From contig BFEA01000127.1 in the NCBI GenBank assembly GCA_003427395.1, positions 748,196 through 812,195 on the forward strand: DNA of 64,000 nt, written 5' to 3'. Below, in pieces: positions 62,685-64,000 of the stretch. Under the pieces are notes generated by a model. That model saw nothing but the letters and a program-made list of their open reading frames with translations. It was not told where the DNA came from and did no database searches. Position numbers and translations under genes: made by a program. Source of the stretch: Chara braunii (lineage: Eukaryota > Streptophyta > Charophyceae > Charales > Characeae). The number at the start of each line of letters is the position of its first letter. Position 1 is the stretch's first letter.

Positions 62685-63575
62685 TTACTTCAATTGAGCA
62701 TTGTGTTCCCGTTGTTCCTTCTTGCTTTCCTGAATCAGATTGACCAATGTTTTGGTTAGTTCCAATAAGGCGGAGGACTCATTCGGTCGTGCGGGGGTTT
62801 CGATCGGTGGTGGGGTTGCTGTCATTACTGGAACGGGTATGCTTGTAACCACACTCGCGGTCGGTCGTTTGCGGGTGATCTGTTCTAGATAGGTGACGGG
62901 GCCGGATACGAACCTCATGTTGTCAAATTTATTATGTACTGCGGCCAACTCAGCTTTAGCTCTCGCCAGTTTGGACGAGTCTCCTTCCCTAGGGTAATCT
63001 TCCCCTTCTAGGAAATTTGCGGCGAACTTCCGTTCCATTTCCTCTGCGGCTGCCATGATCTGTTGCACCGTGCGATTGATAGGGGATAACTGTTTTCGCA
63101 GCTTCGCCCTCATCGTTCTGTTGCGGAGCCCATCGATAAACTCATCTCTGCCTACCTGTTCACCTCGTTCCGTTTTGATAAACATCCTGTAGAATCGGTT
63201 TCGATACTCGGTGACAAATTCAAGGGGTTTTTGCACTCGATCTTGAATCATAAAAAGGGTTTGTTCTGAGTGAATATAATCAAATCGGTTTAAAGAGTCT
63301 CGCTCGAATGTCGGGAGATCCACCCATACATAGGTGTTGAACCAGTGATGAGCGTCTCCCCCTAATCGAGCGGGAATGTTCACCTGTGCCTCGTTATCAT
63401 CGTACTGCTGAGCTCGGAGCGTGGCTAGCCATGCTCCAGCGAGATGATGTGTAGGGTCAAACAGATAGAGATCGGGTGGCGTCATGGGAGCCCGTGCTCC
63501 TGGTGCGGGTTGATTAGGGTTTATCGGTTGGTTGGGGTTCTGTTGGGGATTCGGGTTCTGTTGATTAGCGTTCAT
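62685..63575 (-). CDS. gag: Ty3/Gypsy gag (capsid) protein
   Basis: The intact 296-codon frame starts with an Asn/Gln/Pro-rich tail (NPNQPINPNQ), then PPDLYLFDPTHHLAGAWLAT, ARLGGDAHHWFNTYV, QDRVQKPLEFVTEYRNRFYR and DEFIDGLRNRTMRAKLRKQL. This is the order and spacing of a retrotransposon gag domain, with the W...F..Y/F..R..Y core at about residues 50-185. The last 40 residues before the stop are a polar linker ending NAQLK. The Met start lies about 130 bases after the primer-binding site, as expected for the first ORF. It would assemble virus-like particles; it may still be translated but has no intact pol. Confidence 0.85.
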   Translation of the reverse strand: MNANQQNPNPQQNPNQPINPNQPAPGARAPMTPPDLYLFDPTHHLAGAWLATLRAQQYDDNEAQVNIPARLGGDAHHWFNTYVWVDLPTFERDSLNRFDYIHSEQTLFMIQDRVQKPLEFVTEYRNRFYRMFIKTERGEQVGRDEFIDGLRNRTMRAKLRKQLSPINRTVQQIMAAAEEMERKFAANFLEGEDYPREGDSSKLARAKAELAAVHNKFDNMRFVSGPVTYLEQITRKRPTASVVTSIPVPVMTATPPPIETPARPNESSALLELTKTLVNLIQESKKEQREHNAQLK

Positions 63576-63708
63576 GTTGACTGCCCGTCAAGCCGCACAC
63601 CGAGACTTTTGGTAACAACGGGGTTGCGTCGATCCGCGTTCCGGGGTCGATGTCGTCCCTTGTTAGCCAGATCGCCCAGCTATAAGTCCTAGAACCCTGC
63701 CACGTGTC

Positions 63709-63720
63709 GGGCTCCGATAC
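63709..63720 (-). other. Primer-binding site, Met-tRNA type
   Basis: The minus strand reads TGGTATCGGAGC, one change from TGGTATCAGAGC. It marks the 3' end of the 5' LTR of the gag-protease element, which lies to the right. Confidence 0.8.
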
Positions 63721-64000
63721 CAACCTCACGCCCAGCGCGACTTCCTGTTCGGAGTGGGATGTGGGCCTGGAAGTGCGAAAAGGGGTGTGCCAAGGATTTT
63801 TGGGAAAGTGGGGGTGGAGTCCTAGGTCAGAAGTGAGATCTCCTGTGGCAAGGGTCCAGGGGCATAGATGCAATAGGCCCGGGCCGAGGGGCGGGTTACT
63901 TCCGATCTGATGGCGATCGATGTCGTGCAGCATAAGGCAGATGGCATGCGTGGTTGCATCCAGGGCCGTCCGATCCGTCTGTTTTGGTGGCGACGGTTCG
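63721..64000 (-). mobile_element. Presumed 5' LTR, partial
   Basis: The sequence adjacent to the primer-binding site is assigned to the LTR by position only. Its other end lies outside the window and no second copy is present here. No gene is seen. Confidence 0.5.

Larger units (their letters stand above)
61888..63575 (-). mobile_element. Ty3/Gypsy gag-protease remnant
   Basis: Minus-strand order is primer-binding site (63709-63720), leader, gag (63575-62685), CCHC knuckle (62583-62542), spacer, then retropepsin active site (about 61927-61898). The element is cut at 61887 by the right terminal repeat, so pol is missing. Confidence 0.85.

Overview
This is a eukaryotic, repeat-dominated window with almost no conventional genes. 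It carries LINE retrotransposons whose ORF2 has a zf-RVT-like tail, Ty3/Gypsy gag and gag-pro remnants with primer-binding sites matching the initiator Met tRNA, a tRNA-derived SINE, short TIR elements, many microsatellites, and retroposed U6 and U2 snRNAs. The U2 copy starts with ATACCTTTCTCGGCC, as plant U2 does, and the LINE layout is plant-like. A member of the green lineage (streptophyte alga or non-seed plant) is my best guess, but this is inference from features and not a database match. N runs at 11160-11194 and 25891-26221 and a Nextera transposon-adapter junction at 43643-43676 show a draft scaffold.

Layout. 1-4.2 kb: dispersed and tandem repeats and SINEs. 4.2-9.9 kb: a nearly full-length but dead LINE (A) on the minus strand, carrying a nested SINE and a 296-bp palindromic foldback element. 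9.9-16.1 kb: SINEs, an inverted-repeat block around (GA)n, two U6-related copies, a hAT-like MITE and a (GTT)n low-complexity locus. 16.5-24.9 kb: three copies of one LTR family, another hAT-like MITE, and AT-rich palindromic and tandem repeats. 24.9-27.8 kb: a LINE (B) reverse-transcriptase fragment and a probable Penelope-like reverse transcriptase with two in-frame stops. 28.2-29.9 kb: the only long intact unknown ORF (570 codons, minus). 30-41.4 kb: strongly G/T-rich plus strand with degenerate repeats, microsatellites and a duplicated two-exon-like unit. 41.5-44.3 kb: LINE C (ORF1, endonuclease and linker, no RT). 45.8-61.9 kb: a candidate giant gag-only LTR element whose two terminal copies share about 3 kb. 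61.9-64 kb: a minus-strand Ty3/Gypsy gag-protease remnant with its primer-binding site.

How the parts relate. LINE reverse transcription plausibly made the snRNA copies, which have A-rich tails and 13-15 bp target duplications. The gag-only element has no visible pol and would need an autonomous partner. The least conventional signal is a cluster of predicted hairpins at 49.48-50.49 kb: several share a loop reading about CATAAGTTTGGGTG, while the flanking stem arms differ between copies yet remain complementary.
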